Part shown: one piece after another, positions 26,340-35,075 of the stretch
How positions within the stretch are numbered: position 1 is the stretch's first letter
Layout: each line of letters begins with the position of its first letter
From: Ketobacter sp963922875
GTDB taxonomy: Bacteria > Pseudomonadota > Gammaproteobacteria > Pseudomonadales > Ketobacteraceae
Length of the DNA stretch: 64,000 nt
Assembly (NCBI GenBank): GCA_963922875.1
Contig: CAWUJH010000011.1
Location: 62,001-126,000 of the forward strand
Direction of reading: 5' to 3'
Program-made: the position numbers and the translations under genes
The notes under the pieces: generated by a model
What the model saw: the letters and a program-made list of their open reading frames with translations, nothing else
The model's database searches: none
What the model was told of the DNA's origin: nothing

Positions 26340-27814
26340 TCAGCCAATACCGTACGACCCTGTGCCCACTGCCGCAATTTCGCTATAGACTCTTCCATAA
26401 CCACAGATAACGGCTGAGTATTGCTTATAGCCCGAATCATATGATCTATGTCCAGCGCCGTGCCTTCTGCCTGACAACTGTACAAACTGGTCACCACGAC
26501 CTGCTCAATCTCAGCCCCGGAAAAGCCATCGGTGAGCAACGCCAAACGGGACAAGTCATAAGTTTCTGATGCTTGTTGGCGTTTGCGCAAATGGATCGCA
26601 AATATATCTTCACGAGCAGCTAACGATGGTAAGTCCACAAAGAAAATTTCATCCAACCGCCCTTTACGAATTAATTCCGCTGGCAGTTGACTAATGTCAT
26701 TAGAGGTGGCCACTAAAAATACTGGCTGCGTTCGCTCGGCCATCCAGGTTAATAATGTTCCCAGTATCCGACGAGAAACCCCCAGGTCGGAGTGATCGAC
26801 CGACAGCGCTTTTTCCAGTTCATCTAACCACAACACACAGGGTGACAGTTGTTCTGCCAAGACCAATGACTCCCGCAGATTTTTTTCGGTTTCCCCAATA
26901 AACTTGTTATATAAGGCCGCAAAGTCGAGCCGCAATAAAGGAACACCCCACACCCCTGCCACCGCTTTTGCGGCCAAACTTTTACCACCACCCTGAACAC
27001 CTAGCAACAACAGCCCTTTAGGGATATCGGCCTCGCCGCTCGGTTGCAGAAAGGGCCTTTGCCTTTGTTTAAGCCACAGCTTTAAGGAATCCAAACCACC
27101 AATTTCAGCAAAAGTGGTGGTGTCGTACTCGAAACTGAGGACTCCCTCCATACCCAACAATTGGAATTTGGCTCGATTCAAACTCGGCAGATCTGATGCC
27201 GTAATAGCGCCATCATCTACAATCGCTCCACGGGCCAAGCGCCGGGCGTCAGCAAAGGTGAGCCCCCGCAGATTGGCCACCAATTTATCCAGAGTGCGAC
27301 TATCGGTCTTCACTTTCTGACCAGAATTCAGATAAGACCAACTCGCGGCTTCGTCTTTCACTAATTGTAAAAGCTGTTCATCTGAAGGCAGTGACAAACT
27401 CATTTGCGCACTGTAGCGGGCAATTTCTGGGGGCACAGGACAAGCATGACTCAGTAAAATCACCCAATGTTGATTACTATCATGGGCCATGGCGATCTCT
27501 TTTAGTAACCGCACATGCTTTGGTTGATCCTCAAGGTAAGGATGAAAATCACACAGAATATACACCGCTGGTGAAGTGGCTCTCTTGATCAATGCCAACA
27601 CGGCTTCTGGTTCAGAGGCCAGCTCACCGTCTGCCGCTGATTCCAGATCAATACGTATAACGCCTTCCGTAATCGACCAGCGAAACACCGGCTTGCCCTG
27701 TTTAATCGCGGTTCGTTTAATAAACTCCAATGCCCGCAACTCTTCGTAAGTTTGGATAACAATAATGGGCACCCGTGACTGCATCATAATTTCAAGGTCT
27801 GTGGCGTCAGGCAT
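26336..27814 (-). CDS. Ycf46-like AAA ATPase
   Basis: A 492-residue AAA-family ATPase. The N-terminal domain (1-240) resembles that of chloroplast and cyanobacterial Ycf46. The AAA core has Walker A GVQGGGKS, Walker B CVLWLDELEKAL and a conserved second region ending near RKGRLDEIFFV. There is no HEXXH motif, so it is not an FtsH-type protease. The function in proteobacteria is unknown; in cyanobacteria the family is linked to inorganic carbon use. It is divergent from coq7 and overlaps the kinase gene at its 3' end. Confidence 0.88.
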   Translation of the reverse strand: MPDATDLEIMMQSRVPIIVIQTYEELRALEFIKRTAIKQGKPVFRWSITEGVIRIDLESAADGELASEPEAVLALIKRATSPAVYILCDFHPYLEDQPKHVRLLKEIAMAHDSNQHWVILLSHACPVPPEIARYSAQMSLSLPSDEQLLQLVKDEAASWSYLNSGQKVKTDSRTLDKLVANLRGLTFADARRLARGAIVDDGAITASDLPSLNRAKFQLLGMEGVLSFEYDTTTFAEIGGLDSLKLWLKQRQRPFLQPSGEADIPKGLLLLGVQGGGKSLAAKAVAGVWGVPLLRLDFAALYNKFIGETEKNLRESLVLAEQLSPCVLWLDELEKALSVDHSDLGVSRRILGTLLTWMAERTQPVFLVATSNDISQLPAELIRKGRLDEIFFVDLPSLAAREDIFAIHLRKRQQASETYDLSRLALLTDGFSGAEIEQVVVTSLYSCQAEGTALDIDHMIRAISNTQPLSVVMEESIAKLRQWAQGRTVLAD

Positions 27815-27928
27815 TAAAGTCTCACTTTTATTAAGGCGATTATCTGATCTTAGTGTGGTAAAGAATGGGTGGCAAATGATAAGGTATTCATTACTATTTG
27901 GTCATTGAAGATACAGAGCAGAGCGCTT

Positions 27929-28576
27929 ATGACTCGACCCAGACGTTACAGTTTATTTGATAATCTTATCGATCAGGCGGACAACGCATTGCGCACTATG
28001 GCCGCTGGCCATAACGGTACCCAGCGCCCTAACCCCACTGAAGATACCAGTATCCCTCAATTAGATGCTCGGGAACGACGCCATGTGGCGGGGCTGATGA
28101 GAGTGAATCATACCGGGGAAGTCTGTGCTCAGGCCCTTTATAAAGGCCAGGCCATGACGGCACGGCTGCCACGCATCAAACGGCAGATGGAAATTTCCGC
28201 CCAGGAAGAAGAAGATCATCTTAATTGGTGCCAGCAACGACTCCAGGAACTTGATAGCCACCCCAGTATCCTAAATCCGGTATGGTATGCTATGTCCTTC
28301 GGAATTGGTGCTGCCGCCGGTAAAATCGGCGATCGTTGGAGTTTGGGTTTTGTGGAAGAAACTGAAATCCAAGTGTGCGCGCATCTACAGCAGCATGTAG
28401 AAAAATTACCCGTTCACGATGAACGCAGCAAAAAAATTCTTCACCAAATGCACGAAGACGAAGCTCGTCATGCCGAAAAAGCCCACGCTGCAGGTGCAAT
28501 CAATTTGCCGCGCCCGGTGAAAAAATTGATGAGCGTCGTTTCCAAAGTCATGACAACCACGGCCTATCGATTTTAA
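27929..28576 (+). CDS. coq7: Coq7-type 5-demethoxyubiquinol hydroxylase
   Basis: A 215-residue di-iron oxygenase that performs the C6 hydroxylation in ubiquinone synthesis, replacing UbiF. Iron ligands are visible: E64 in NHTGEV, E94 with H97 in EEEDHLNW, and later EETEIQVCAH and EDEARHAE. ATG 27929 gives the same length as Pseudomonas Coq7; the frame extends 20 codons upstream without supporting features. It is transcribed away from the AAA ATPase gene. Confidence 0.95.
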   Translation: MTRPRRYSLFDNLIDQADNALRTMAAGHNGTQRPNPTEDTSIPQLDARERRHVAGLMRVNHTGEVCAQALYKGQAMTARLPRIKRQMEISAQEEEDHLNWCQQRLQELDSHPSILNPVWYAMSFGIGAAAGKIGDRWSLGFVEETEIQVCAHLQQHVEKLPVHDERSKKILHQMHEDEARHAEKAHAAGAINLPRPVKKLMSVVSKVMTTTAYRF

Positions 28577-28653
28577 ATTGACCAATATCGTTCGCTTCAT
28601 CACAGATTATTAATAAAGAAATAAATTCTTTGCAGTTTTATTAAGAGGATTTC

Positions 28654-28662
28654 TGGTACAAT
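28654..28662 (+). promoter_or_regulatory. Candidate extended -10 promoter for minCDE
   Basis: TGG followed by TACAAT (28654-28662) forms an extended -10 element about 99 bases before the minC start. A TTGCAG at 28630-28635 is 21 bases away, too far for a good -35, which extended -10 promoters often tolerate. Confidence 0.4.
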
Positions 28663-28760
28663 TCTGATCAATGCAGTATGCTCAGAAAAAATAAAAACAA
28701 ATCATGTGCACCGCGACATTTGATTTGCCCTCAACGAAAAACAGACTAAACTCAGACACT

Positions 28761-29486
28761 ATGCAGGACACAGACGCCGCTATCGATTCGGAAGCCTGTT
28801 TCAAATTGAAAGGCAACCGAGTAACAATGACAATTCTGGAGCTCTATCGTTATGATTATAAGAGCTTCAATGACGCCCTCTCCGCCACTGTTAGCAACGC
28901 CCCTGATTTTTTTCAGCAAACTCCAGTAATTCTAAGCTTGGAAAAATGCACAGAACAGTCGTTCATCGACTTTATCGAACTGGGTGAATTGTGCCGGGAG
29001 TACGGCATGGTACCGGTTGCTGTCAGGGGTGGTAATGAGGAACAAATTCTCGCCGCCAACGTCGCCGGATTACCCAAACTACCGGCCGCAACCAGTGGCA
29101 ACAAAGTCACTGAAAGCACCGAAACCACCATTACTGTGCGCGGTATAAAAGTGGCAGAGAGTGCCAATAAAATCATCACAACCCCCATTCGTTCCGGGCA
29201 ACAAGTGTATGCCGAAGGCGGTGACTTAGTGGTGATTGCACCGGTTAGCGCAGGCGCAGAAATTCTGGCTGACGGTAATATTCATGTGTATGGCCCTTTG
29301 CGAGGCCGCGCGCTCGCTGGCGTGAAAGGGGATACTGATGCCAGAATATTCTGCCAAAGTTTGGAGGCAGAATTAATCTCCATAGCTGGCAGTTATAAAG
29401 TAAGCGAAGATCTCCGCGGTGAGCTTTGGCAGCAAGCCGTCAAAGCCTCACTCGAGGGTGATCAACTTAAAATCAGCCCATTGTAA
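28761..29486 (+). CDS. minC: Septum site-determining protein MinC
   Basis: A 241-residue inhibitor of FtsZ assembly. The N-terminal domain (FKLKGNRVTMTILEL onward) and the C-terminal beta-helix domain (VYAEGGDLVVIAPVSAGAEILADG) are typical; the latter binds MinD and FtsZ. ATG 28761 gives an N-terminus of the same length as Pseudomonas MinC; an in-frame ATG at 28704 would add 19 residues without a ribosome site. It heads the minCDE operon. Confidence 0.94.
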   Translation: MQDTDAAIDSEACFKLKGNRVTMTILELYRYDYKSFNDALSATVSNAPDFFQQTPVILSLEKCTEQSFIDFIELGELCREYGMVPVAVRGGNEEQILAANVAGLPKLPAATSGNKVTESTETTITVRGIKVAESANKIITTPIRSGQQVYAEGGDLVVIAPVSAGAEILADGNIHVYGPLRGRALAGVKGDTDARIFCQSLEAELISIAGSYKVSEDLRGELWQQAVKASLEGDQLKISPL

Positions 29487-29506
29487 TTATTTAAGAGGAT
29501 ACGACA

Positions 29507-30319
29507 TTGGCAGAAATCATCGTGGTGACCTCAGGCAAAGGTGGAGTTGGTAAAACAACGACCAGCGCTGCTATAGGGACAGGCTTGGCAATGCTGGGCC
29601 ACAAAACTGTCATCGTGGACTTCGACGTAGGCCTACGAAATCTGGATCTGATCATGGGCTGCGAAAGACGCGTGGTCTATGACTTCGTTAACGTGATTAA
29701 TGGCGAAGCCAATCTAAACCAGGCCTTGATCAAAGACAAACGAGTGGACAACCTGAGTATTTTACCCGCTTCGCAAACTCGGGATAAAGACGCCTTAACC
29801 CAGGAAGGCGTACAGAAAGTATTGGATGAGTTGAAGAAAACCCACGACTACATCGTCTGCGATTCACCGGCTGGCATCGAAAAAGGCGCCATGATGGCTA
29901 TGTACTTTGCCGACAAAGCAGTGGTTGTAACCAATCCAGAAGTGTCCTCAGTAAGGGACTCTGATCGAATACTCGGAATTTTGCAAAGTAAAACCATGCG
30001 CGCCGAAAAAGGCGAAGCACCTATTCAAGAACACTTACTGCTAACCCGTTACAACCCGGAACGCGTGGATCGGGGAGAAATGCTGGGCGTAAAAGATGTG
30101 GAGGATATTCTCTCCATCCCCCTACTCGGTGTTATTCCTGAGTCCAAATCTGTACTATCAGCCTCAAACCAGGGCCAGCCGGTGATTTTGGACATAGAAA
30201 GCGACGCCGGCCAAGCCTATAGCGACGCGGTGCGCCGCTTACTGGGCGAGAATGTCGAGCATCGATTCCTTATGGCGGCCAAAAAAGGCCTGTTATCGAG
30301 AATGTTTGGGGGTCGATAA
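29507..30319 (+). CDS. minD: Septum site-determining ATPase MinD
   Basis: A 270-residue ParA/MinD ATPase that drives Min oscillation on the membrane. It has the deviant Walker A SGKGGVGKTT with K11 and K16, and a C-terminal amphipathic membrane-targeting helix (KKGLLSRMFGGR). The start codon is TTG at 29507, backed by AAGAGGA about nine bases upstream. It lies 20 bases after minC and overlaps minE by one base. Confidence 0.97.
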   Translation: MAEIIVVTSGKGGVGKTTTSAAIGTGLAMLGHKTVIVDFDVGLRNLDLIMGCERRVVYDFVNVINGEANLNQALIKDKRVDNLSILPASQTRDKDALTQEGVQKVLDELKKTHDYIVCDSPAGIEKGAMMAMYFADKAVVVTNPEVSSVRDSDRILGILQSKTMRAEKGEAPIQEHLLLTRYNPERVDRGEMLGVKDVEDILSIPLLGVIPESKSVLSASNQGQPVILDIESDAGQAYSDAVRRLLGENVEHRFLMAAKKGLLSRMFGGR

Positions 30320-30582
30320 TGAATCTTTTAGGCTACTTTAGAGCAAAAAAGAAAAGCTCTGCCAGTATCGCAAAAGAACGGTTGCAGATCCTTGTAGCCC
30401 ACGAGCGCACCACTAAAGACCAGCCGGATTACCTCCCGGCTTTGCAGCGTGACCTTATAGCGGTCATCTGCAAATACGTACACATCGATGATGAAATGGT
30501 ATCCGTATCCTTGGATAATACCGATGACTGCGCGGTACTTGAACTGAACATCACGCTGCCGGAACCTGAGACGGCCTCTTAA
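30319..30582 (+). CDS. minE: Cell division topological specificity factor MinE
   Basis: An 87-residue activator of MinD ATPase. The N-terminal membrane/anti-MinCD region (NLLGYFRAKKKSSASIAKER) and the C-terminal dimerisation domain are normal. Its ATG overlaps the minD stop (TAATG), indicating translational coupling. A hairpin follows at 30596-30630. Confidence 0.97.
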   Translation: MNLLGYFRAKKKSSASIAKERLQILVAHERTTKDQPDYLPALQRDLIAVICKYVHIDDEMVSVSLDNTDDCAVLELNITLPEPETAS

Positions 30583-30595
30583 AACTGAAAAAATC

Positions 30596-30630
30596 TGTGC
30601 GCCAACCGCTGTTTCAAAGCTTGGCGCACA
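30596..30630. terminator. Hairpin between convergent minE and the PilZ gene
   Basis: A perfect 10-bp stem (TGTGCGCCAA, 30596-30605, with 30621-30630) encloses a 15-base loop. It lies between the minE stop and the stop of the converging PilZ gene, fitting a shared terminator. No strong T-run on either side. Confidence 0.6.
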
Positions 30631-30633
30631 ATC

Positions 30634-31383
30634 TTAACCTGGCTGCATTGCCGACTGTCGCTGTAAGCGCTGAACTCTTATGAGAAAGCGCTCGATGTGA
30701 CGCACTTCAGCCGGATTAATACCCGACAACGTGCCCCCCACAATAGTAACGCCATCGTCAGACTCGTCCATTAAAAAGTTTTTCACTGTCAGCTCGCTTT
30801 GTATGATCTTGTCTCGTTCAAGCCGCAACTGCACCTTAAAATTTTGTGCTAATTCCGGATACAGACCAATGACTCGCAAGCGCACACCACGGGCGGACAA
30901 ATCCAGTACGTCGGCCGCCACCTTCCCTATTCCCTCTAAGCTGAGCAACGCCTGCACTGGAATGGTTTCATCCACCGTGACTCGAAAATTGTGACGACGC
31001 TGAGCGGTACTAATGTCTTGGGGTATCCCTAAACGTAATACGGGTGATCGGCCTTGCTGATCGAGACCAATGACTTTGGCTTCAAACGCGGTGGAGAATC
31101 CGGACTCCATAGTGTCCACTTTAATGCGCCGATCTAACCAAGAGGCTAACGGCCAGGAATTAGGAAAAGGTTCATCCAATAATAGGCACTGCTTGTCGAG
31201 ATCAATATCCACCAGCAGGCTCTGAAAAACTTCATCTTGACCTCTAACACGCACTCTGAGCAACCGATGCTCCCGCCGTAAACGAAACAATTGCATCAGC
31301 TCATCCGATACGGGGGCCGTTGTCACGGGCCGCTCATCAACCTTTTGCCACCACTGTTTTAATCCGAACGCTACTCCTGTCAT
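30634..31383 (-). CDS. PilZ-domain protein with YcgR-like N-terminal domain
   Basis: A 249-residue protein with an N-terminal YcgR-like domain (about 30-120) and a C-terminal PilZ domain. The c-di-GMP-binding motifs are RRHNFR (about 128-133) and DLSARGVRL (about 162-170). Such proteins slow the flagellar motor or modulate surface behaviour when c-di-GMP is high. ATG 31383 follows GAGGGGAG; upstream in-frame ATGs at 31395 and 31398 and a longer frame to 31443 are less likely. It lies near pomAB, which supports a link with motility. Confidence 0.88.
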   Translation of the reverse strand: MTGVAFGLKQWWQKVDERPVTTAPVSDELMQLFRLRREHRLLRVRVRGQDEVFQSLLVDIDLDKQCLLLDEPFPNSWPLASWLDRRIKVDTMESGFSTAFEAKVIGLDQQGRSPVLRLGIPQDISTAQRRHNFRVTVDETIPVQALLSLEGIGKVAADVLDLSARGVRLRVIGLYPELAQNFKVQLRLERDKIIQSELTVKNFLMDESDDGVTIVGGTLSGINPAEVRHIERFLIRVQRLQRQSAMQPG

Positions 31384-31506
31384 AACTCCCCTCATCATAA
31401 TAATAACGATGTAAATTAAGCTATCAACAGCACTGCAAAGCACTTGCCAACATTAAATAGCTTTAAATTTCATAAGGTTAGCGTTTTCTTGATGTGAAAC
31501 GGAGGG

Positions 31507-31539
31507 GCCACGTCGGCGGCGCGTTGCCGACCGCGTGGC
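31507..31539. repeat. GC-rich imperfect hairpin downstream of the 341-residue gene
   Basis: GCCAC and GTCGGC (31507-31517) pair with GCCGAC (31526-31531) and GTGGC (31535-31539) around an eight-base loop, with a three-base bulge. It is 25 bases past the stop of the minus-strand gene at 31564 and could terminate it or resemble a REP-like element. No T-run is present. Confidence 0.5.
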
Positions 31540-31563
31540 AAGTTCTAGCCAATTCGGGTATTG

Positions 31564-32589
31564 CTATTTTATCGCTGCGGCAAACTGTGGACTGCTGTAG
31601 AAATCATCCAGGTTCGCATCCACTCTAAGTTCAATATATTCGCGAACAGCGGCTTTGCCCAACGCACCAGGCATGATTTGCTCCAGCTCCCCCACGATAT
31701 ATTCTTCGGTATAACCGAGCTGATTGACTATGTCATAAATCGTTCGATCCCCTAGCTCGGCCATGACATGGGTAACCACCTGACGAATCATATTATGGAG
31801 ATAGTCTGCCTGCCGGATATCAGACCATAGCGCAGTTCCCAGGCTAACGCTGCGGTCTATATCTTCTTCCGTCACATAGCTTTTGAACTTGGAAAAATCT
31901 TTTTCGCTGACAGCATCCCAGAAATGATCGGCAATGTTTTTGATATTGTCATCAGACAAGGCGTTATTCAGAATTCTTTCGCTCAACTCTACGGTATTGC
32001 GTAGATTGCCGGAAATAAACTTTTTGATGGTGCTTTCAGCGGCCGCTTCCAGTTTCGGAAGGGCTTTGTTGAGGCTTTTTGCCCCGGCCTTCATTAGGGC
32101 GGACATCCCTGGCACTTTCTTGCTGACAATATTTTCACCCATTACGTAATCCTTGATGCCATGATACAAAACATCACTGATCAACGTGCTATAAATGGGG
32201 CTATCCAGAATGATGCGGATGACATCGGCACGCAGCTTTTCAAACTGTGCATAGTGGGAAATAAGGTTATCGTATTCTTCTTTCGGTACCAATGATTCCA
32301 AGGTGGTACCATCATTTATTTCAGCTTGAATCCCAGTAATTACACTCTTGATGATCACCGAATTCAGCTCATCGGTTACCGGAGCACCATCGACAATACG
32401 TATTATTGAGGTGATCAACAGCTCAGTATCCACCACTTCGTTCAGCGTTTTATCCTGCCCCCACTGGTATACAGACCCCATCTCGCGCTTAATTGTGGCC
32501 AGTAATTCATCGCCTTCGATTCGAGAGAGCAAAAACTCGCGGTGGGCGGCTTTTAGCTTAACCGCCAGTTCATTGTTAGCATCGGACAT
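31564..32589 (-). CDS. Uncharacterised 341-residue helical protein next to pomB
   Basis: I do not recognise this protein. It is 341 residues, soluble in appearance, without a signal peptide or cysteines, and almost entirely amphipathic helical with many charged residues. No catalytic motif is visible. The start ATG 32589 has AGG about ten bases upstream. It sits 89 bases downstream of pomB on the same strand and upstream of a PilZ gene, so it may belong to the motility and c-di-GMP neighbourhood. Codon usage looks like that of neighbouring genes. Confidence 0.7.
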   Translation of the reverse strand: MSDANNELAVKLKAAHREFLLSRIEGDELLATIKREMGSVYQWGQDKTLNEVVDTELLITSIIRIVDGAPVTDELNSVIIKSVITGIQAEINDGTTLESLVPKEEYDNLISHYAQFEKLRADVIRIILDSPIYSTLISDVLYHGIKDYVMGENIVSKKVPGMSALMKAGAKSLNKALPKLEAAAESTIKKFISGNLRNTVELSERILNNALSDDNIKNIADHFWDAVSEKDFSKFKSYVTEEDIDRSVSLGTALWSDIRQADYLHNMIRQVVTHVMAELGDRTIYDIVNQLGYTEEYIVGELEQIMPGALGKAAVREYIELRVDANLDDFYSSPQFAAAIK

Positions 32590-32678
32590 AGTATTCGACC
32601 TGTAGCATAATTATTATTAAAGTGGCTTGGAGTGTACCCAACCACTACGCTAGAGCCAAGCCTGAGCGCAGTGAGCGC

Positions 32679-33854
32679 CTAAAAGAATTCGTCATCACGC
32701 TCTGACTGAGTGGGACCAAAAGGGTCTTTAGAAAGATCAAAAGCATCCGGAGTTTGCTGGGGATCTGCCGTTTGCTCTGGCTTAGCATCGGATTCTGACT
32801 CTAACACACTGATCACATTATTTTCCTGGGAAATTTCTATTTGATCATCGTTCTCATCCAGGAGCTGAAAACCTTCCAGATCATCCAGACCCGCTGCCTT
32901 CAGGTTCTCAATATTAAATTCCGGGTCCTCAGGCAATTGCTCCTCCCCCGAGAGAAACTTTTCATCGTTAGCGCCTTGCTCAATAACGATTTCCACCCGC
33001 CGATTACGTGCTCGGTTTTCCTCGCTATCGTTGCTCACCATGGACTTGGTTTCACCATGTCCCACCACGGTAAAGTGGGTTTCATCCAGCGCATTGCCCT
33101 TCATTAACTCATGGGCCACGGATACAGCTCGGGCCGAGGACAATTCCCAGTTGGAGCGAAACCGAGCCGTGGAAATAGGCACATCGTCGGTGTGCCCTTC
33201 CACTGAGTAAATGCCATCGGCCGCTTGCAGGGCTTCCCGAATTTTGTCCATGATAGGAACGAAAGACGCTCGCAGGGTTGCCGAGCCACTAGGAAAAGAA
33301 CCTTGCTCCTTGACCCTGATCACAATACGGCGATTCTTGGTTTCCACCTCTACCGCACCACTTTGAATATCTTGCTTCAACATTGACGCTACCTTAATAG
33401 CATCGGCCTGGGTCATGGAAATCAATCGTTCCATGATTTGTGAAGATTGATCAGCCGCTCCCGATTCAGCTTTCTGCTGCTCTTTTTGCTGTGCATCCTC
33501 TCGTTGTTCTGCTTGACCTGGAGCACACAACACCTCCAGGGTGTTTTGGGAAGTTTCGGTAGTGGCTTGTCTCACTTCATTGAGTGGGGTGGGATCGGGC
33601 CGACCGGGAGAAAATTCTTGTGCAATAATTGAAGTACCCTTGGGCATCTCTTTCATTTTTATCTGGTCTTGTACCCCAAAGGCATCTTTCATTGAGCCTG
33701 CCACTTGCTTGTACTTTTGCACATCCATTTCGGAAAATGCCAACAATAGGACAAAGAAGCACATCAATAACGACATCAGGTCGGCAAAGGTGGCTAAATA
33801 AGCCGGTAGCCCTTTCGGGGGTTCAGGACATTCGCATTCTTCCTCTTGTGCCAT
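32679..33854 (-). CDS. pomB: PomB/MotB-type flagellar stator subunit
   Basis: A 391-residue stator protein. The single transmembrane helix has the ion-binding D25 in TFADLMSLLM and C32 in the following CFFVLLLAFS, as in sodium-driven PomB. An OmpA-like peptidoglycan-binding domain follows (GHTDDVPISTARFRSNWELSSARA, in two parts about 212-235). It is longer than usual (about 310) because of a Gln/Glu-rich linker (about 110-145) and an acidic C-terminal tail of about 90 residues. It is nine bases downstream of pomA. The rest of the flagellar genes must lie elsewhere. Confidence 0.92.
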   Translation of the reverse strand: MAQEEECECPEPPKGLPAYLATFADLMSLLMCFFVLLLAFSEMDVQKYKQVAGSMKDAFGVQDQIKMKEMPKGTSIIAQEFSPGRPDPTPLNEVRQATTETSQNTLEVLCAPGQAEQREDAQQKEQQKAESGAADQSSQIMERLISMTQADAIKVASMLKQDIQSGAVEVETKNRRIVIRVKEQGSFPSGSATLRASFVPIMDKIREALQAADGIYSVEGHTDDVPISTARFRSNWELSSARAVSVAHELMKGNALDETHFTVVGHGETKSMVSNDSEENRARNRRVEIVIEQGANDEKFLSGEEQLPEDPEFNIENLKAAGLDDLEGFQLLDENDDQIEISQENNVISVLESESDAKPEQTADPQQTPDAFDLSKDPFGPTQSERDDEFF

Positions 33855-33863
33855 AACCCGCCC

Positions 33864-34628
33864 CTAGCCGTCTTCCCCTTCACTGGCGCGCTTGGCCGCC
33901 GGTAAATAGGTTTTCAACAGACTTTGAATGACACGGGGATTCTGTCCGGCTTGAATAGCCAGCAGTGCATCGATGATCATGGATTGAATACGGGCCTCCT
34001 CATTAGAGCGTAGTGCCACCTTATCTGCCACAGGCAATGCCCACATATTGGCAATCATGGCCCCGTAAAGCGTGGTCAGCAGGGCAACGGCCATGGCAGG
34101 ACCTATGGCTTTGGGATCATCCATGGCGGACAGCATCTGGACCAAACCAATCAGCGTACCAATCATTCCCATGGCCGGAGCCGTGTCACCAATATTCACA
34201 AAGATGGCTTTACCAATGGCATGCCGGGAAGCCCCTTCGCGCATATCCTTGGACAAGATACTCTTCACCACCTCAGGATCATGACCATCTACCAGCAACT
34301 GGATGCCTTTTTGGAGGAAATCATTAGACACTTCTTTACCTTCCAGTGATAGCAATCCTCCCTTACGGGCTAAATCCGCCAGCTCCACCACCTCCACAAT
34401 TAACTCTTCCGGTGAGGTAATTTTCGTTTTAAAGGATTTATTCATGACTCCCATGGCACCGAGAAACTGGCCCAGAGAATATTTCGCCATGACCGCAAAC
34501 AGGGTACCGCCCACCACAATTAAAATAGAGGGAATATTTACGAAGATCATGACGTCGCCACCAGTTACCATGGCCATAACCACAATAATCAGCGCCCCGA
34601 TCAGACCTATGAGGGTTGCTAAATCCAC
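33864..34628 (-). CDS. pomA: PomA/MotA-type flagellar stator subunit
   Basis: A 254-residue membrane protein with four transmembrane helices (about 3-20, 28-48, 150-172, 180-200) and a cytoplasmic loop between helices two and three. With PomB it forms the ion channel that turns the flagellum. The segment VNIGDTAPAMGMIGTLIGLVQ is characteristic. The start is GTG 34628 with GGAG about five bases upstream. It is divergent from xseB across 198 bases that show no other gene. Confidence 0.93.
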   Translation of the reverse strand: MDLATLIGLIGALIIVVMAMVTGGDVMIFVNIPSILIVVGGTLFAVMAKYSLGQFLGAMGVMNKSFKTKITSPEELIVEVVELADLARKGGLLSLEGKEVSNDFLQKGIQLLVDGHDPEVVKSILSKDMREGASRHAIGKAIFVNIGDTAPAMGMIGTLIGLVQMLSAMDDPKAIGPAMAVALLTTLYGAMIANMWALPVADKVALRSNEEARIQSMIIDALLAIQAGQNPRVIQSLLKTYLPAAKRASEGEDG

Positions 34629-34826
34629 ACCCGCTCCAAATTGATTAATTTATGAACAGAAAAGTACTGGAATATCCTATTAATTTAAGTTTAGTCAGGA
34701 ATTCCGGAAATTCCGCCACAGTGAAACTTCTTCCATCAGAAGATCGTTCAATCGTGATAAATTGATATGCTCCATTGACCTTCGACCAGCAATCACCGAA
34801 ACTTTGCGCCTTTCCTGGAGGAGGCC

Positions 34827-35075
34827 ATGGCAAAAAAACCCACAACCATTGATTTTGAAAAGTCACTCAAAAACCTGGAAAAGCTCGTTGAGACCATGGA
34901 GAGCGGTGAATTAACCCTCGAAAAGTCCCTTGAAGCTTTTGAACAAGGCGTACGTTTGACCAAAGAATGCCAACAGGCGCTGCAGGAAGCTGAGCAGAAA
35001 GTCCAGATTCTTATGGCCCGAAATGGCGAAGAAAGTCTGCAGCCCTTTACCGATCCCGAAACCGATGACCAGTAA
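34827..35075 (+). CDS. xseB: Exodeoxyribonuclease VII small subunit
   Basis: An 82-residue helical subunit (FEKSLKNLEKLVETMESGEL and later LEKSLEAFEQGV) of the nuclease that degrades single-stranded DNA. It is preceded by a strong GGAGGAGG ribosome site. Its 3' end overlaps ispA by 11 bases, a common xseB-ispA-dxs arrangement. Confidence 0.96.
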   Translation: MAKKPTTIDFEKSLKNLEKLVETMESGELTLEKSLEAFEQGVRLTKECQQALQEAEQKVQILMARNGEESLQPFTDPETDDQ

